DNA of 39,998 nt from Geobacillus icigianus (GCF_000750005.1 NZ_JPYA01000030.1:1-39998); one strand, 5' to 3'; counted from the stretch's first letter, positions 24,158 to 33,102 are shown. Notes: a model not told the origin generated them from the letters alone. Translations and numbers: made by a program.

Positions 24158-26116
24158 CTATTGCAACGAGCGGACGTAGGCGGCGATCGCCGCGATTTCC
24201 CCCGGGGTCAACGTCGACACTTCTTTCGTCCGATGGCGGCGGATCGCTTCCTCGATCGTTTTCGCGCTGCCGTCATGCAAATACGGAGCGGTCGCCCAGA
24301 CGCCGCGCAGCGTTGGCGTATCCCACTGCTTCGGCGTCCGCGGGTTTGTGAACCGGGCGCGGGCGTCGCCTTGGGAGGCGCGGTCCTTCGGATTGGCCGT
24401 GCCGATATCATGCAAATAAGCGGTATTGGCGGTCGTCAATTTGCCGTCCGGCCCGACCGCTTTGCCGCTGTCGGTGAAATATTCGCCCCCATGGCAACGT
24501 AAGCAATTCCCTTTCCCGTTAAAGAGCCGCTCCCCTTCCTGCGCTTCTTCCGTCAAACGGCCGTCTGCCTTTCGGTACGGGCTTTTCGGCACCGGGAAGG
24601 AGCGGGGGTCATTCAAGTAGGCGAGCATGGCGTCAAACATATGCTGGACGTTCGGCGGCAGCGGCTTGGACGGGTCGATCGCCGTCATGCCCCCCATCTC
24701 GCCTTGCACCGTATGAATATAGTCGGTAAAATCGTCGCGCGAGCCGTCCCACATAAACAGCCCGGTTTTCGTCGCCAAAATGTTGCTCGGCACGTTGCGC
24801 GGCCCTTTCGCGGTCATGAGCGTCAAGCCGTTGATGTCGCCGTCGCTATGGCACGACGCGCAGCTCATCCAGTTATTCCCCGTTATATTGATGGCGAATT
24901 CGTCGCTGTTTGCGCTGTAAAAGATCGTTTTCCCTTCGCGCACGAGCGGAGAGAGCGAATCTTTGGCAATGAGGCGGATCGTGCCGTCTTCCTGCTTCGC
25001 TTTCGCATACGGGCTTTTTCCACCCGTATTGATCACCGCGACATCATGGCTCATGGCGTTGTGGACGTACAAGACGTTTCCTGTGGGCGAAATCGCCACC
25101 CCGCGCGGATTGTTGCCGTGGATGCGGCGCAAAATTTGTGTCGCCTTGCCGCCGCGGCGCAAGTCGAAGACGACGAGATCCTCGCTGCCGGACATGATCG
25201 CGTACGCTTTGCCGCCGTCCGGCGAAAACGCCACATCGTACGGATTGGAGACGATGATCGTCTCGTTATGGACATCGGTGACATTGATGGCGGCAAACAG
25301 CTCTTTCCGCTCGTTCGTCAACTCAACGTCGTTCGTCACATCAATGACCGAAATGGCTGGAAACACCGTTTCCTCAAATTGAATCGGCGTGTCGACGTTC
25401 GTCAATAAATGCGGAACGTACGCCTTCTTCCCGTCCGGCGCGATGACGATTTGCTCGAGTGTGTTCGGGAGGCCTTGGCTTTTTTTCCGGTCGACTTGAT
25501 CCGGCGACGGGGCGAGGGCGATTTCCTTGATGACCTTCCGTTTTTTCGCGTCAATCACGGTGATTTTCGCGGCCAAATATTGCGTCACGTACAGCTTCCT
25601 TCCGTCCGCTGTCAGCGCCAGTGCCCGCGGACGGTCCCCTGCTCGGATGTCTTTGATTCGCTTCCCGTTCTCGGCGTCAAACACCGAGACCGTGCCTGAG
25701 CGGTAGTTGGCTACGTAGACTTCTGTCCCGTCGGGGCTCGTGACGATGCCGAACGGCTCGATGCCCGTTTTCCAACGATCGATGACTTTCCGCTTGGCAA
25801 GCGACACTACGTCCACTTCATCATCATACATGCAGGAAACATACAGCGTCCGGCCATCCGGGCTGAGTGCGAGCTGGCGCGGTTCGCGGCCGACGGGAAT
25901 CTCCGCCTCCTTTTTCTTCGTTTTCGTATTGACGATCGTTACCGTATCAACGTCAATGTTGGCGGTATAGACATAGCGTCCGTCGCTGCTGATGGCGATA
26001 TTGTCGCCGTGCGCCGGGGCGTGCCTTGTCGTTTTCGGCTTTTCTTGCCACGCTTTCTCGGCTTGGCAGCCGGCCAACAAGACGGCCACCGCCACGGCGA
26101 ACCACCATGTGCGCAT
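24158..26116 (-). CDS. Lipoprotein: beta-propeller fused to di-heme cytochrome c
   Basis: A 652-residue exported lipoprotein (lipobox LLAGC, Cys17). Residues about 35-370 form a YVTN/YncE-type propeller with repeats such as SPDGRTLYVS and SPDGTEVYVANY. The C-terminal part has two c-type haem sites, CASCH (419-423) and CLRCH (538-542), and TPTLRGVWATAPYLHDGS (601-617 region), typical of the cytochrome c peroxidase/MauG superfamily. It probably moves electrons or acts on a substrate outside the membrane. ATG at 26116 is preferred (GGGGGA spaced 6 nt); another ATG at 26122 is too close. A Fur-like site lies upstream. Confidence 0.85.
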   Translation of the reverse strand: MRTWWFAVAVAVLLAGCQAEKAWQEKPKTTRHAPAHGDNIAISSDGRYVYTANIDVDTVTIVNTKTKKKEAEIPVGREPRQLALSPDGRTLYVSCMYDDEVDVVSLAKRKVIDRWKTGIEPFGIVTSPDGTEVYVANYRSGTVSVFDAENGKRIKDIRAGDRPRALALTADGRKLYVTQYLAAKITVIDAKKRKVIKEIALAPSPDQVDRKKSQGLPNTLEQIVIAPDGKKAYVPHLLTNVDTPIQFEETVFPAISVIDVTNDVELTNERKELFAAINVTDVHNETIIVSNPYDVAFSPDGGKAYAIMSGSEDLVVFDLRRGGKATQILRRIHGNNPRGVAISPTGNVLYVHNAMSHDVAVINTGGKSPYAKAKQEDGTIRLIAKDSLSPLVREGKTIFYSANSDEFAINITGNNWMSCASCHSDGDINGLTLMTAKGPRNVPSNILATKTGLFMWDGSRDDFTDYIHTVQGEMGGMTAIDPSKPLPPNVQHMFDAMLAYLNDPRSFPVPKSPYRKADGRLTEEAQEGERLFNGKGNCLRCHGGEYFTDSGKAVGPDGKLTTANTAYLHDIGTANPKDRASQGDARARFTNPRTPKQWDTPTLRGVWATAPYLHDGSAKTIEEAIRRHRTKEVSTLTPGEIAAIAAYVRSLQ

Positions 26117-26139
26117 TTCCATTCCCCCGTCTTTTTACG

Positions 26140-26158
26140 AAAATGATAACCATCCTCA
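26140..26158. promoter_or_regulatory. Fur-like site before the cytochrome gene
   Basis: On the minus strand GAGGATGGTTATCATTTTC agrees with the 19-bp Fur consensus (GATAATGATTATCATTATC) at 15 positions. It lies between the upstream gene's terminator and the ribosome binding site. The promoter itself is not clear. Confidence 0.45.
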
Positions 26159-26169
26159 ATTTTACAAAG

Positions 26170-26204
26170 AAAAGCGGCGAATCTCAATCCCATCCGCCGC
26201 TTTT
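26170..26204 (-). terminator. Terminator between the two lipoprotein genes
   Basis: AAAAGCGGCG (26170-26179) and CGCCGCTTTT (26195-26204) pair; the minus strand continues with TTTTC. It implies that the cytochrome gene has its own promoter. Confidence 0.7.
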
Positions 26205-26212
26205 CATTCCTG

Positions 26213-28291
26213 TTAATTGCTGTCGGAGCCGGTTTCGATTTTGACCGTCCGCAGCACCGGCGCGATGCCGTATTTGCCGCCGGCTGACTGCACTTGCGGC
26301 ACATGGTCACGGTCGGTGTTGCCCAATGTTTTCCCTTTGATGTACACATCCCCCGTATCCCAAAACTCGCTCGCCTGCATCCCTTCTGCAAGCGTCGGCC
26401 CGTCGACGATCCGGTCGTAAAAGTCGACGTAGCGGGAGATGATCGTTTCGCGTTCCAACGATTTCGCCGTCTCACCGGCTTGGTCGTTGTTCAAGTTTTG
26501 CAGCGCGACGCGGAACACGCCCGACAACGCGCCGGCGAGCCATGGGGTGTACTCGTCCTCTTTTTCACCGGTATGGTACACATGCCATGTTTTATCCCAA
26601 AAATGGCGGTCCATCGCTTCGTAAACACGGCGCGCTGCATCGCGGTATGCTTCGTTTTTTGTCGCCAAAAACGCCGCCGTCAGCCCACGGATGGCGCCAA
26701 GCTGAGCAAGCAGCGTCGGCTCCTCTTGATCCGGCCCTTGGCCGATCGTATAGCCGTTAGCCACCAACCCGTCTTTTCGCATCAACTGTTTCAAAATAAA
26801 GTCCGCTTGCCGGCGGATCAGCTCAAGCGCCCGCTTTCCTTCCGGCGTGCCGAGCCCTTTGGCGCTCTCGCCGCTCGCATAGCCGACCGGCATCCCATCA
26901 ATGGCGCGCTCAAAAATGCGGAGCGCTTCCATCGTATAACCGGCGTGGAACGTATCGACCCGCTTTCCTTGCGCATGGCCGTCATGTTCGGTCACAAACG
27001 CGCCCGCTTGTTCGTTGAAATGCATGGCATCGATGTTGCGAAACACTTGCAGCAGCACGTCGCGGTTGACGGAATACGGGTCGTCGGCCGTGCGGTCGTT
27101 GGCTCGATCGGCATCGACATTTTCCTTCGCCGCTTTCGGGAACGGGCTTCCGTCAAACACGGCTAAAAACGCCGGATTTTGGTTTTGATTTTCCGGACGC
27201 TGATCCGTCATGCCGAAAAACTCCGCCGCCGGCCAAAGCATCAGCCATTGATCGGCAAGCAAGCTGCGAGGATCTTTGACGACCAGCTTCGCCGCATCCG
27301 GCGCCCGCTCGCTTCCCCCTTCGGCCACTTCCACGGCATGCGGCAAATAGACCAATCCGCCGCTTGGATTGTAGCGGCTGCCCGCTGCATTCGTCAACAT
27401 TTGTCGCTTCGCATCATAAAACAAATGATCGCGGATAAAAGCGAGCTTGTTCCATATTTGTTCCGTCAAAATCATCCCTTGCAGCCCGTCGGCGGAGCTG
27501 ACACCAAGAGCGACGTTCCCGCTTCGATCATCGTTTGGCGTTTTCGCTTCCACTTCTTCGTCGCTGTCTTTTTGGTGGAAATTGCCCAAAAAGTCACCGG
27601 CCCAAAGCGCCTGCTTCAAAAAGACGCCGCCGTAAGCTGCCGGCGTGAGCACTTTCTCCATTTTTCCGCGATCCCAACGGAGCGATTGAAAATCGACTTG
27701 ATAGACAGGAACGTATGTGCCGTCATCATTTTCCGCGTACACGTCCGTGTCGACCTTTTGCGCATAATGAGGGTCGCCGCCGGCATATTCAATGAACGTC
27801 GGAAACATGTTGCGGAAAATTTCCTCGCGCGGATAGCCGACGCTGTCAGCAAGTTCATAAAAACGGTCGGCAAGCGCCTGATCGGCAGGCTTTTGCTGTT
27901 GTTCCGCGCGCTTTTTAGCGATCGGGCCGTGAATGAGATGAAGTCCGAGCCCGGACTTTTCCACGACTTCGTACATCGCCTCTTCCGAATATTCGTACGA
28001 CTCGATGCCGGCCGTATAGTCAAATTTCGTCGGCTTGTCAAGTTTCCTAGCATCGAGCGTATCCAAGTCCAGTCCGAGCCCTTCCGCCAGCGGTTCGCCG
28101 GAAAGCTCAAACTCCGAGTAGGCAAACATATTGCCGGCCGTATCAAACCGATCGTCCGCTACCGGCACGTGCAGACGCGGCGCTTCCGCTGAACGTTTGT
28201 CCTCTTTTTCCCCGACGCCGGAACAGCCGGACGCCAACAGCAGCGACACCGCCGCCGAGGTCGCCATCACTTTCCAAGGCATGCGTTTCAT
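26213..28291 (-). CDS. Large lipoprotein (692 aa), unknown
   Basis: A 692-residue exported lipoprotein with signal peptide ending LLLASGC. The mature part is mostly helical and repetitive in the alpha/alpha-barrel manner (EALRIFERAIDGM, RALELIRRQADFILKQLM, AIRGLTAAFLATKN, ARRVYEAMDRHFWD). It lacks CxxCH motifs. Conserved-looking acidic/aromatic segments include FYELADSVGYPREEIFR and ASEFWDTGDVY. ATG at 28291 follows GGGGGAACG. I do not recognise a family; a sugar-active or thioredoxin-like six-hairpin fold is possible. Its neighbour, the di-heme lipoprotein, suggests a joint extracytoplasmic redox function. Confidence 0.75.
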   Translation of the reverse strand: MKRMPWKVMATSAAVSLLLASGCSGVGEKEDKRSAEAPRLHVPVADDRFDTAGNMFAYSEFELSGEPLAEGLGLDLDTLDARKLDKPTKFDYTAGIESYEYSEEAMYEVVEKSGLGLHLIHGPIAKKRAEQQQKPADQALADRFYELADSVGYPREEIFRNMFPTFIEYAGGDPHYAQKVDTDVYAENDDGTYVPVYQVDFQSLRWDRGKMEKVLTPAAYGGVFLKQALWAGDFLGNFHQKDSDEEVEAKTPNDDRSGNVALGVSSADGLQGMILTEQIWNKLAFIRDHLFYDAKRQMLTNAAGSRYNPSGGLVYLPHAVEVAEGGSERAPDAAKLVVKDPRSLLADQWLMLWPAAEFFGMTDQRPENQNQNPAFLAVFDGSPFPKAAKENVDADRANDRTADDPYSVNRDVLLQVFRNIDAMHFNEQAGAFVTEHDGHAQGKRVDTFHAGYTMEALRIFERAIDGMPVGYASGESAKGLGTPEGKRALELIRRQADFILKQLMRKDGLVANGYTIGQGPDQEEPTLLAQLGAIRGLTAAFLATKNEAYRDAARRVYEAMDRHFWDKTWHVYHTGEKEDEYTPWLAGALSGVFRVALQNLNNDQAGETAKSLERETIISRYVDFYDRIVDGPTLAEGMQASEFWDTGDVYIKGKTLGNTDRDHVPQVQSAGGKYGIAPVLRTVKIETGSDSN

Positions 28292-28444
28292 CTTTCGTTC
28301 CCCCAAACATCATTGATGATCGTTTAGCAGATCCCAGCACGGTTGCTGTTGCGCCAGAAAAACCGCCGTTCCCGCCATGCCGGTCTGCCGCGATGGATCT
28401 GGATGGCCTTCCCCTTTTCCGTACCGCTTGAGAACCATGGCTGA

Positions 28445-28560
28445 ACACCGTCGCTTTTTGCCGGAGACGCTAATGATTGAATCACGCAGACCGCTTTCCA
28501 GCCTAGTTTCTCAAACGGAAATCGCTTCTTCCCCTCCTCATCGGTCAGAGAGAAGGATCT
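28445..28560 (-). mobile_element. Decayed MITE-like copy 6b
   Basis: Minus strand: GACCGATGAGG, then CCGTTTGAGAAACTAGG and an end GCGTGATTCAATCATTAGCGTCTCC that resembles the family 3' end. The 5' half is missing. With copy 6 it fills most of the gene-free 28292-28780. Confidence 0.45.
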
Positions 28561-28705
28561 TTTTTCAAGGCGGCTGATGATGTAATCGCGCAAACGGCTT
28601 TACCATGTCATGTCTTAATTCGAAAAACCTTGTTGCATCGGTCCTGCTTTCTGCTCATTCTCTCATTGGTTAAGGGAATGGGCGGCTTTTCACCAGCCTT
28701 CAAGA
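28561..28705 (-). mobile_element. MITE-like element, copy 6
   Basis: Minus strand: starts TGAAGGCTGGTGAAAAGCCGCC, core GATGCAACAAGGTTTTTCGA, ends GATTACATCATCAGCCGCC. The CTAG borders are lost. Confidence 0.7.
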
Positions 28706-28780
28706 GAAAAGGGGGCCGCTTTATCAAATAACGATTTTCATTCTCACCAATGTCCATTATACGTCGTCATCTCTTCGCAT

Positions 28781-29254
28781 TCAAGCGGAAATCCATTCGA
28801 TCCGCCGTCCCCCTGTCCATAAAAAGCAGCATTCCAGCTCGCATGGGCAAAATCCAGCCGCTTTTTGACATACAGCCGGAGCCGTTTCTTTGCAGCGGCG
28901 AATCGCTTCCTCTTCTTCCTGCCATAACAGCACGCGGACGCGGTCGCGGTAAATGATGTACACTCGTTCCTCAGCTTCAGCAGCCATTCCGATCGGCCGG
29001 TACGCCGCTTCCTCGGCCGCGCCAAAAAACTGCAGCAAATGATCGGTCACTTTCGCCAACACAAGCCCGTAGTGCAGCGGGGTTGGAAACGCCGACAACG
29101 ACAGGAGCGGGCGATACATCTCGATCAGCTTGAGCAACTCTAGCGGCGATCGCAAGGAAGGGGCGGTTTCGCAATACGCCTTGACGACGCAGCGGAGAAA
29201 ACGGTGAACAGCGCCAATCCCAGCGCTTGGCAACTCCTGATGTCCCGTTGGCAT
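28781..29254 (-). CDS. Hypothetical protein (157 aa)
   Basis: A 157-residue helical protein starting MPTGHQELPSAGIG; ATG at 29254 has GAGGAGGTGG 6 nt upstream, so the longer frame from 29305 is not used. The C-terminus has a cysteine cluster (CPCELECC) near the end that might bind metal. No known domain is recognised. It is alone between MITE copies. Confidence 0.6.
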   Translation of the reverse strand: MPTGHQELPSAGIGAVHRFLRCVVKAYCETAPSLRSPLELLKLIEMYRPLLSLSAFPTPLHYGLVLAKVTDHLLQFFGAAEEAAYRPIGMAAEAEERVYIIYRDRVRVLLWQEEEEAIRRCKETAPAVCQKAAGFCPCELECCFLWTGGRRIEWISA

Positions 29255-29284
29255 CGCTGCCACCTCCTCGTATCTTTTATCACC

Positions 29285-29366
29285 GGTGAAAAGCAGCTTA
29301 TCCACCTTCGACGCATTAGTGTAAATATGGCGCAGTACGTATTCACGGTGAAAAGCAGCTTATCCA
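29285..29366. repeat. 20-bp direct repeat, 62 bp apart
   Basis: GGTGAAAAGCAGCTTATCCA occurs at 29285-29304 and 29347-29366 in the leader of the 157-aa gene. Apart from this and a MITE fragment, 29255-29589 shows nothing. Confidence 0.6.
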
Positions 29367-29474
29367 TCTTTGCCTCCGTTCGCAGAAAGGGCTTCTCATC
29401 GTTGACCGAAGGAACAGAAAACGACACCTGATGCGATGCAGCCACGTCGTTTGCCAGCGATTCAGCCGCTCCTA

Positions 29475-29527
29475 CTAGGCCGGTGAAAAAGGCTGTTTCG
29501 TTGCCCAATGAGAGCAGATGAAAAAAG
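29475..29527 (+). mobile_element. MITE-like element, copy 7 (5' fragment)
   Basis: CTAG then GCCGGTGAAAAAGGCTG and CCCAATGAGAG, matching the first 45 bp of the family. The rest is absent. Confidence 0.5.
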
Positions 29528-29589
29528 AACTTGTGTTTTCAAGTGTGCCGATGCTTCGATCACCCTTTTTCCCGCTTGCCCGGAAACAT

Positions 29590-29880
29590 TCATCGGTGCG
29601 CTTCCAACTGTTGAATGACTGAGTGAATCGAGCTCCATGACCGTCTGGCAAAATAAATGGGCTTGTCTTTGCTTTTCGCTTTTTCTTTCACTTTTTTCGC
29701 CAAATTGTGGTTCACGTAATCGATCATTACTAAAATGGCATCAACGTGCTCAGGAATGTCCTGTCTTACCATATTCACTTTTCGACCGCTAATATGAATG
29801 ATCTCGCGAAATCCAGAATCGGCCAATTTATCGGAAATGTTGCCCAAATGATCAGCTCCAACGACAAGCAACGACGCCAT
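29590..29880 (-). CDS. DUF2325 protein, iron-regulated
   Basis: A 96-residue protein of the DUF2325 family: MASLLVVGADHLGNISDKL (a Rossmann-like start), then HISGRKVN, ILVMIDYVNHNLA and a C-terminal helix after YFARRSWSSIHSV. Molecular function is unknown. ATG at 29880 is chosen over 29889 because AAAGGAG stands 10 nt before it and only 1 nt before the other. The promoter contains a Fur-type box, so expression should rise in iron limitation. Confidence 0.8.
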   Translation of the reverse strand: MASLLVVGADHLGNISDKLADSGFREIIHISGRKVNMVRQDIPEHVDAILVMIDYVNHNLAKKVKEKAKSKDKPIYFARRSWSSIHSVIQQLEAHR

Positions 29881-29915
29881 AAACGCCATTCTCCTTTCCC
29901 AATCGTTTTGTTTTT

Positions 29916-29945
29916 ATTTTAATTGAGAATGATTCTCTATGTCAA
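29916..29945 (-). promoter_or_regulatory. Promoter with Fur box for the DUF2325 gene
   Basis: Minus strand TTGACA (29945-29940), 18-nt spacer, TAAAAT (29921-29916). The spacer holds the perfect palindrome GAGAATGATTCTC (29925-29937), the Bacillus Fur 7-1-7 core. Repressor binding would occlude both promoter boxes. Confidence 0.82.
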
Positions 29946-30044
29946 TAAAAACCTTCGTTTCAGCCAATGATTGCATTCATAAATTCTCCGGGAAGCGCCA
30001 TACTATGGATGCAGGCGATTTCATGACAACAAGGGGGATGACTG

Positions 30045-30206
30045 ATGGCGAAGGATGTTCTTTGTGAAGTGCGCAACTGCCACTATTGGGCGGAAGGAAA
30101 TCGCTGCAGCGCTGAGGCCATTTATGTCGTCAGCCATACGGGAAAGATGGCATCGGATTCATCGGAAACAGACTGCAAAACCTTTATTCCTGCCGATGAA
30201 GCGTAA
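30045..30206 (+). CDS. DUF1540 small cysteine-rich protein
   Basis: A 53-residue protein, MAKDVLCEVRNCHYWAEGNR, with Cys7, Cys12, Cys21 and Cys44, the four-cysteine DUF1540 pattern (C-x4-CHYW...C...TDCKTF). It probably binds a metal; role unknown. ATG is behind AAGGGGGATG. Confidence 0.75.
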   Translation: MAKDVLCEVRNCHYWAEGNRCSAEAIYVVSHTGKMASDSSETDCKTFIPADEA

Positions 30207-30272
30207 CGCCCAGCCCATCGAGCGCTGCCTGTTCCAGCGGGCGGCGCTTGCCTCATGTAAGGGGGATTGACG

Positions 30273-30467
30273 ATGAATAAGCGCCTAAGCCTCATTCAAG
30301 CGTTTCGATCGGAAATGAAGCGGGCTGCCCGCGGAACCGCTTTGCTCCACATCAACTCGTTCACTAATTTATGGGAATATGAAATTGGGGCATTTGATGG
30401 GTTGCCGAAGGATATCGAACGGCTTGTCGCCGACCGCGCCGCCGAGCTCGGGCTGATGGACGAGTAG
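30273..30467 (+). CDS. Hypothetical protein (64 aa)
   Basis: A 64-residue protein with an amphipathic N-terminal helix (RLSLIQAFRSEMKRAARG) and an acidic C-terminus. ATG at 30273 follows AAGGGGGATTGACG; a TTG at 30267 is too close to the same site. It may share a transcript with the DUF1540 gene 66 nt upstream. No family recognised. Confidence 0.55.
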   Translation: MNKRLSLIQAFRSEMKRAARGTALLHINSFTNLWEYEIGAFDGLPKDIERLVADRAAELGLMDE

Positions 30468-30548
30468 GCCTGAACCATTGCACCATCGGTTCTTCTTTTT
30501 CACCCGTTCGCTCATGGATGAGGACAACTCCTGTTGTTCACCCACTTT

Positions 30549-30688
30549 CTAGAAGTCCGGTGAAAAACCGCGGTCGCACACCAATCGATGGCATTTTCAT
30601 TCAGAAGAGAAAACTGGTTCTGCAGGTTTTTTCTAATTGAGAAATGAGTGGAATCAGTCGTTTTCGCACGAAATCACCAGCCTCCTAG
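30549..30688 (+). mobile_element. MITE-like element, copy 8
   Basis: A 140-bp CTAG-bounded copy. It starts AAGTCCGGTGAAAAACCGCGG and ends GAAATCACCAGCCTC. Internal sequence (CACACCAATCG, GGCATTTTCATTCAGAA) is shared with copy 9a and defines a second subfamily. Confidence 0.85.
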
Positions 30689-30728
30689 AAAAAAAGCCGG
30701 CGCCCGCTACGGACGGGACGCTGGCTTT
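30689..30728 (-). terminator. Terminator of the men operon
   Basis: Imperfect stem AAAGCCGGCGCCCG/CGGGACGCTGGCTTT with a seven-T tract on the minus strand. It overlaps the menE stop and directly abuts copy 8. Confidence 0.75.
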
Positions 30729-32188
30729 TCCTCTGCCGGAATGAGCGTTTTCAATTCGCGGCGCAGCAATTTTTGCGCGGCGTTGCGCGGCAGCCGGTTG
30801 ACGAAGTAAATGCGGGCCGGCACTTTGTATTTTGCCAACCGCGCGCGACAGAACGCGCGCAACGCTTCTTCATCCGCTGCGGCGCCCGGTTTGAGGCGGA
30901 CGAAGGCACACGGCACTTGCCCCCATGTTTCATCCTCGATACCGGTCACCCCCGCTTCCTCAACGTCCGGATGCGAAAGCAGGACGGCCTCGATTTCAGC
31001 CGGGTAGACGTTTTCTCCTCCGGAAATGATCAAATCGGAACGGCGGTCGAGAACGTACAAAAATCCGTCTTCATCCAAGTAACCGATATCGCCAGTGTAC
31101 AGCCAGCCGTCGCGAATCGCGGCCGCTGTCGCCTCAGGGCGGCGCCAGTAACCTTTCGTCACGTTCGGCCCTTTGACGACAATTTCCCCCGCTTCGTACG
31201 GAGCGGCCGTCTTTCCGTCGTTCTCGATGCGAAGCTGAGCGGGAAAGAGCGGTTTGCCGGCCGAACCGAGCTTCGTCAAGCTGTATTCCGGGGCAAGAGT
31301 TACTATTTGCGATGCCGTTTCCGTCATGCCGTACGTTTGATACACCGGTATGCCCTTGTCTTTGCACGCCTCCAAAAGCGGCCGCGGCGCCGGCCCGCCC
31401 CCTAGCAGCAGACAGCGAAACGTGTCCGGATAACGCGCATCCCCAAGCGCCGCAAGCAACCGCTGCAACATCGCCGCCACGACCGACATGACTGTCACCT
31501 CGCCGCGCATGATCCAGTCGTTCGCCTCTTCCGGATCAAACGATGGCTGCAAGCGCATCGGCATGCCATAGATGACGCTGCGCATCACGATCGACAAACC
31601 GCTGATGTGAAAGAGCGGCACGGCGGCAAGCCAGCAATCGTTCTCGTGCACACCCAAATTAAGCGCTGATCCGACCGCGCTCCACCAATGGTTGCCGTAC
31701 GTTTGCATTACTCCTTTCGGCGCTCCAGTGGTGCCGGATGTATACATGATCGTCGCCACATCGTCAAGATCACACGTCTCTTTCTCATCGACCTCCGCTT
31801 CCGGAAGCGCCGCTAGTTCTTCGACCGATAAAACGCGGCCGTCGCCACCCAATCGCCCCGCCAAATCATTATCGGCGATGACGAGCCGGGCGCCGCTGTC
31901 ATCAAGTTGCCAACCGAGTTCGTAAGCCGTCAGGCGCACGTTCAGCAGCAACACCCGAGCCCCAAGGAAAAACAAGGCGTGAACGAGCTCCACCATTTCG
32001 ATGCGATTTTTCATCAACAGCGCGACGATCTCGCCCTCTTTGACACCGGCCCGAGCGAGACGGCGCGCCCAAACGGCCGCCGCTTCATGAAGCGCCGCAA
32101 ACGTTTTTGACCGCTTTCCATCGCTAACCGCGACTCGCTCCGGCGTCAAAAACGCCCGTTGCTTCAGCCAATTCGGCATCATCGTCAT
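30707..32188 (-). CDS. menE: O-succinylbenzoate-CoA ligase MenE
   Basis: A 493-residue AMP-forming acyl-CoA ligase that activates o-succinylbenzoate for menaquinone synthesis. Adenylation motifs: YTSGTTGAPKG (about 150-160), YGMTETASQ, YTGDIGYLDEDGFL, DRRSDLIISGGENVYP, and the catalytic C-terminal Lys in the RNAAQKLLRREL region. The ATG follows CGGAGGG. Last gene of the men cluster, with its own upstream terminator separating it partly from menB. Confidence 0.95.
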   Translation of the reverse strand: MTMMPNWLKQRAFLTPERVAVSDGKRSKTFAALHEAAAVWARRLARAGVKEGEIVALLMKNRIEMVELVHALFFLGARVLLLNVRLTAYELGWQLDDSGARLVIADNDLAGRLGGDGRVLSVEELAALPEAEVDEKETCDLDDVATIMYTSGTTGAPKGVMQTYGNHWWSAVGSALNLGVHENDCWLAAVPLFHISGLSIVMRSVIYGMPMRLQPSFDPEEANDWIMRGEVTVMSVVAAMLQRLLAALGDARYPDTFRCLLLGGGPAPRPLLEACKDKGIPVYQTYGMTETASQIVTLAPEYSLTKLGSAGKPLFPAQLRIENDGKTAAPYEAGEIVVKGPNVTKGYWRRPEATAAAIRDGWLYTGDIGYLDEDGFLYVLDRRSDLIISGGENVYPAEIEAVLLSHPDVEEAGVTGIEDETWGQVPCAFVRLKPGAAADEEALRAFCRARLAKYKVPARIYFVNRLPRNAAQKLLRRELKTLIPAEEKPASRP

Positions 32189-32240
32189 CGGCTTCCCTCC
32201 GTTTCTTCGTTTGTCAACTGTTTTTCATCGCCCTAATAGG

Positions 32241-32275
32241 GAAAAAGCAGCTCGACGCACGAGGTCAAGCTGCTT
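32241..32275 (-). terminator. Hairpin/terminator between menB and menE
   Basis: AAGCAGCT (32245-32252) and AGCTGCTT (32268-32275) pair, followed on the minus strand by a five-T run that begins in the stem's last two bases. It may attenuate menE expression. Confidence 0.6.
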
Positions 32276-32283
32276 GGCAGCGC

Positions 32284-33102
32284 TCACGGGAAGCGCGGGA
32301 ATTGGCCGAAATCCGGTTTCCGTTTTTCCTTGAACGCCCGCATTCCTTCCTTCGCCTCTTCGGTCGTGTAGAAAAGAAGGGTGGCGTCGCCAGCGAGCTG
32401 TTGGATGCCAGCCAACCCATCGGAATCGGCGTTGAACGCCGCCTTTAAGAAGCGAATGGCGGTCGGGCTTTTTTCCAAAATTTCCTTCGCCCATTTGACG
32501 GTCTCTTCCTCAAGCTGATCAAGCGGGACGACTTTGTTGACGAGCCCCATCTCGAGCGCCTCTTGAGCGTTGTACTGGCGGCACAAATACCAAATTTCGC
32601 GCGCTTTTTTATGGCCGACGATGCGCGCTAAATAGCCGGCGCCATAACCGCCGTCAAAGCTGCCAACTTTCGGGCCGGTTTGTCCGAAGATGGCGTTGTC
32701 AGCCGCAATCGTCAAATCGCAGACGACATGAAGCACGTGGCCGCCGCCGATCGCATAGCCGGCGACCATCGCGATGACCGGTTTCGGAATGACGCGGATG
32801 AGCCGCTGCAAATCGAGCACGTTCAAGCGCGGAATTTCGTCCTCGCCAACGTATCCGCCATGGCCGCGCACTTTTTGATCGCCGCCTGAACAAAACGCTT
32901 TGCCGCCGGCGCCGGTCAAAATGATGACACCGATGTCCGCATCATCGCGCGCCTTCGTGAACGCATCAATCATTTCGTTCACCGTTTTCGGCCGAAACGC
33001 GTTATGTACTTCCGGACGATTGATCGTAATTTTGGCGATGCCGTCGTACGTTTCATAAATAATGTCTTCATACTCATACTGCTTCACCCATGGAAACGGC
33101 AT
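32284..33102 (-). CDS. menB: 1,4-dihydroxy-2-naphthoyl-CoA synthase MenB
   Basis: A 272-residue crotonase-fold enzyme that cyclises succinylbenzoyl-CoA. Crotonase/MenB signatures: [59 protein letters not shown]. The ATG overlaps the menH 3' end by 19 nt and has AGGGGGA upstream. Full length. Confidence 0.97.
   Translation of the reverse strand: MPFPWVKQYEYEDIIYETYDGIAKITINRPEVHNAFRPKTVNEMIDAFTKARDDADIGVIILTGAGGKAFCSGGDQKVRGHGGYVGEDEIPRLNVLDLQRLIRVIPKPVIAMVAGYAIGGGHVLHVVCDLTIAADNAIFGQTGPKVGSFDGGYGAGYLARIVGHKKAREIWYLCRQYNAQEALEMGLVNKVVPLDQLEEETVKWAKEILEKSPTAIRFLKAAFNADSDGLAGIQQLAGDATLLFYTTEEAKEGMRAFKEKRKPDFGQFPRFP

Noticed and set aside
24641..25408. 255-residue antisense ORF opposite the cytochrome gene
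   Set aside because: The minus-strand frame has haem motifs and propeller repeats; this one has none.
26294..27166. 290-residue antisense ORF in the same gene
   Set aside because: Composition of a G+C-rich frame shadow, no credible ribosome binding site, no recognisable motif.
27179..28192. 337-residue antisense ORF opposite the large lipoprotein gene
   Set aside because: It is a shadow of a coding strand with clear signal peptide and ribosome binding site; the antisense protein is Arg/His/Phe-rich without domains.
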